From Candidatus Saccharimonadota bacterium (GTDB taxonomy: Bacteria; Patescibacteriota; Saccharimonadia; Saccharimonadales; Saccharimonadaceae), in NCBI GenBank assembly GCA_900555675.1, contig UNSN01000019.1:1-12912 (forward strand): a DNA stretch of 12,912 bases, read 5' to 3'. Shown piece after piece: positions 11,673-12,912 of this stretch. The translations under genes and the position numbers were made by a program. The notes beneath the pieces were generated by a model. That model saw only the letters and a list, made by a program, of their open reading frames with translations, ran no database searches and was not told where the DNA came from. Position 1 is the first letter of the stretch, and each line of letters starts with the position of its first letter.

Positions 11673-12212
11673 ATGGTTATGCGAGATTTCTTCAAACGAT
11701 ATATACCGGAATTTGTTTATGGCGCGGTCGACGGCACAGTAACAACATTTGCAGTTGTGGCGGCTTCAGCTGGAGCTGGAATATCCAGTTCAGTCATTCT
11801 TATATTAGGAATTGCTAATTTAATAGCCGACGGATTCTCAATGGGCTCTAGCGCATATTTAGCAGCCAGCGCTGAACACGAAGAGTCTGTTCGCGACACC
11901 CAAAAACGCTCATCCCCAAAGATCATAGGCGCAGTAACATTCTTAGCTTTCGTGGTAGTCGGTAGCGTACCAGTATTACCATATTTGATTGACGTAATTG
12001 CAAACTTAAAAGCACCAAACGCGGCATTATTCTATGTTAGTTCGGCGCTAACTGCGGCAACGTTCTTAGCAATTGGCTTCATCAAAGGTAAAGTCAGCAA
12101 ACAATCACCTTGGCAATCTGCAGGTATAACACTGCTCCTCGGGGCAACTGCGGCAGGACTAGCCTACTTCGCGGGCGACATTCTGGCGGCCTGGCTTGGT
12201 ATTAGGATTTAG
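11673..12212 (+). CDS. VIT1/CCC1-family metal transporter, compact form
   Basis: 179 residues, about five membrane helices. The family signature is clear: YGAVDGTVTTFAVVAA (16-31) with Asp20 in TM1, and IADGFSMGSSAYLA (51-64) with Met57 in TM2; these correspond to the pore Asp and Met that carry Fe2+/Mn2+ in plant VIT1. The cytoplasmic segment between TM2 and TM3 is only about 20 residues (AEHEESVRDTQKRSSPK), so the Glu-rich three-helix metal-binding domain of longer members is absent. It likely exports or buffers Fe2+ or Mn2+; direction is inferred from the family. ATG 11673 and ATG 11679 are both possible starts; no Shine-Dalgarno precedes either. No terminator is seen between its stop and 12281. 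Confidence 0.88.
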   Translation: MVMRDFFKRYIPEFVYGAVDGTVTTFAVVAASAGAGISSSVILILGIANLIADGFSMGSSAYLAASAEHEESVRDTQKRSSPKIIGAVTFLAFVVVGSVPVLPYLIDVIANLKAPNAALFYVSSALTAATFLAIGFIKGKVSKQSPWQSAGITLLLGATAAGLAYFAGDILAAWLGIRI

Positions 12213-12280
12213 CATATTGTTCTTGTGTTTTGGTCTGGGTGATTGTCTACATAATTTTGTAACCAACTTCTATAGCCCAT

Positions 12281-12310
12281 AAAAAATCTCCTTATTTTTA
12301 TATAAGGAGA
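12281..12310 (-). terminator. Rho-independent terminator of the CAP-domain gene
   Basis: A perfect 9-bp stem TCTCCTTAT (12287-12295)/ATAAGGAGA (12302-12310) with a 6-nt loop, followed on the minus strand by six T (12286-12281). There is no T run on the plus side, so it serves the minus-strand gene. Confidence 0.85.
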
Positions 12311-12332
12311 GAGACTTAGTAGAAGATGTTAT

Positions 12333-12908
12333 TTAGATTTGACAGAAGTGCTGGACTGCTACTAGGGTTGTGTTGTTGGTACTAACACCAAATCCCGTCT
12401 TTTTGTACTTAGGATCTTGTATAGCTTCTCTGTGGGGCTTAGAACTCATCCATCCGTTAAATGCTTCTCTACTGGTCGATACAAAAACATCTGACTTTGG
12501 ATGATATGCGCCAGTATAATAATTTTCACTACTATGAGAGCATTTAGCCCGTTGATATATTAGATAGCGCATTTCTTGCGTGTACATATCACCTAGCCCA
12601 GGTATGATATGCTGTCTATAGTCTTTGGTAATCATATCATCTGCCTTGAGCTGAGCTGACCTTTGCACGCTTTCATCAAACTCCAACGGCGCCACACCTA
12701 TACGCTGGCGTTCAGCGTTAACTAGCTCTAATAACTCAGTAGGGTCTGCTGGTCCAACATCATACTTACTCTTCGGTTGCTCCTGTTTTCGCTTCTGAGC
12801 CACTCCAGCAGCTGCCTGAGCGTCCAGACGGGTCTTTAGCCATACTCCACCACCTACACTCACTATGAGAGCTACGATTATAGTGGTAATGACTATAGAT
12901 TTTTTCAT
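12333..12908 (-). CDS. Extracellular CAP-domain (SCP/PR-1-like) protein
   Basis: 191 residues: an uncleaved anchor or signal peptide (hydrophobic 4-24), a polar linker rich in Lys/Gln (30-50), then a CAP domain from about 56: LLELVNAERQRIGVAPLEFD at 59-78, AQLKADDM (85-92), His100, SSENYY (126-131), WMSSKPHREAI (153-163) and GFGVS (172-176). These match the CAP motif set with the His/Glu cluster, including His100, Glu128 and His159. Cys123 and Cys189 could form a disulfide. Bacterial CAP proteins are extracellular, and most have no known activity. The ATG is 4 nt from the window edge, so the ribosome site is not visible, although the anchor sequence supports this start. Confidence 0.88.
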   Translation of the reverse strand: MKKSIVITTIIVALIVSVGGGVWLKTRLDAQAAAGVAQKRKQEQPKSKYDVGPADPTELLELVNAERQRIGVAPLEFDESVQRSAQLKADDMITKDYRQHIIPGLGDMYTQEMRYLIYQRAKCSHSSENYYTGAYHPKSDVFVSTSREAFNGWMSSKPHREAIQDPKYKKTGFGVSTNNTTLVAVQHFCQI

Positions 12909-12912
12909 ACCC

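Noticed and set aside
12213..12280. Terminator for the VIT gene
   Set aside because: No hairpin with a following T run on the plus strand; the nearby stem at 12287-12310 has its T run only on the minus strand.
1..12912. UGA recoding (Gracilibacteria or Absconditabacteria code 25)
   Set aside because: tilS ends with TGA directly before ftsH, and genes show no internal UGA at conserved Gly positions.
1..12912. Mobile element, phage or CRISPR array
   Set aside because: No transposase, integrase, terminal repeats or regularly spaced direct repeats seen; the tRNA genes show no duplicated 3' ends that would mark an attachment site.

Overview
The window looks like chromosome from a small, host-dependent Patescibacteria-type bacterium, most likely Candidatus Saccharibacteria (TM7). 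This is an inference from gene content, because no 16S rRNA is present. The signs are very compact packing, no biosynthetic genes apart from cell wall, many short membrane or secreted proteins with few relatives, a short TilS, a DivIC-type division protein, and AT-leaning DNA. UGA acts as a normal stop (tilS ends in TGA), which argues against the recoded groups Absconditabacteria and Gracilibacteria. I see no phage, IS element or CRISPR array.

Layout. (1) 1-1736, minus: tilS followed by ftsH, the latter cut by the window edge. (2) 1771-1926, plus: promoter, tRNA-Met(CAU) and terminator as a complete unit. (3) 1939-2103, minus: a 54-residue protein. (4) 2210-4641, plus: a tightly coupled trio of a six-helix membrane protein, a stand-alone ATP-cone protein, and a flavin oxidoreductase that has lost its redox cysteines. 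(5) 4657-5412, plus: a second CAU tRNA (probably tRNA-Ile2), a DivIC/FtsB-like protein, initiator tRNA and a bidirectional terminator. (6) 5413-6867, minus: three small unknown proteins (zinc-finger-like, basic 68-residue, two-helix extracellular). (7) 6872-8150, plus: murC. (8) 8147-9166, minus: trmB then a MazG-like pyrophosphohydrolase. (9) 9140-10080, plus: an MscS-type channel. (10) 10086-11632, minus: two envelope/stress-type small-protein pairs. (11) 11659-12212, plus: a VIT1/CCC1-type metal transporter. (12) 12281-12908, minus: a CAP-domain extracellular protein.

Themes. All three tRNAs carry anticodon CAU (elongator Met, putative Ile2, initiator fMet). The window also encodes TilS, which changes the Ile2 anticodon, and TrmB, which methylates G46, a base present in all three. 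The rest is mostly envelope biology: FtsH quality control, MurC, DivIC, an osmotic valve, secreted and anchored proteins.

The most striking regulatory pattern is where the -10 boxes sit. For tilS, the divIC-like gene, the zinc-finger gene, murC, trmB, mscS, the secreted-protein gene and the VIT gene, a good -10 box lies only 5-9 nt upstream of the start codon with no Shine-Dalgarno, predicting leaderless mRNAs. Genes inside operons have clear Shine-Dalgarno sequences.
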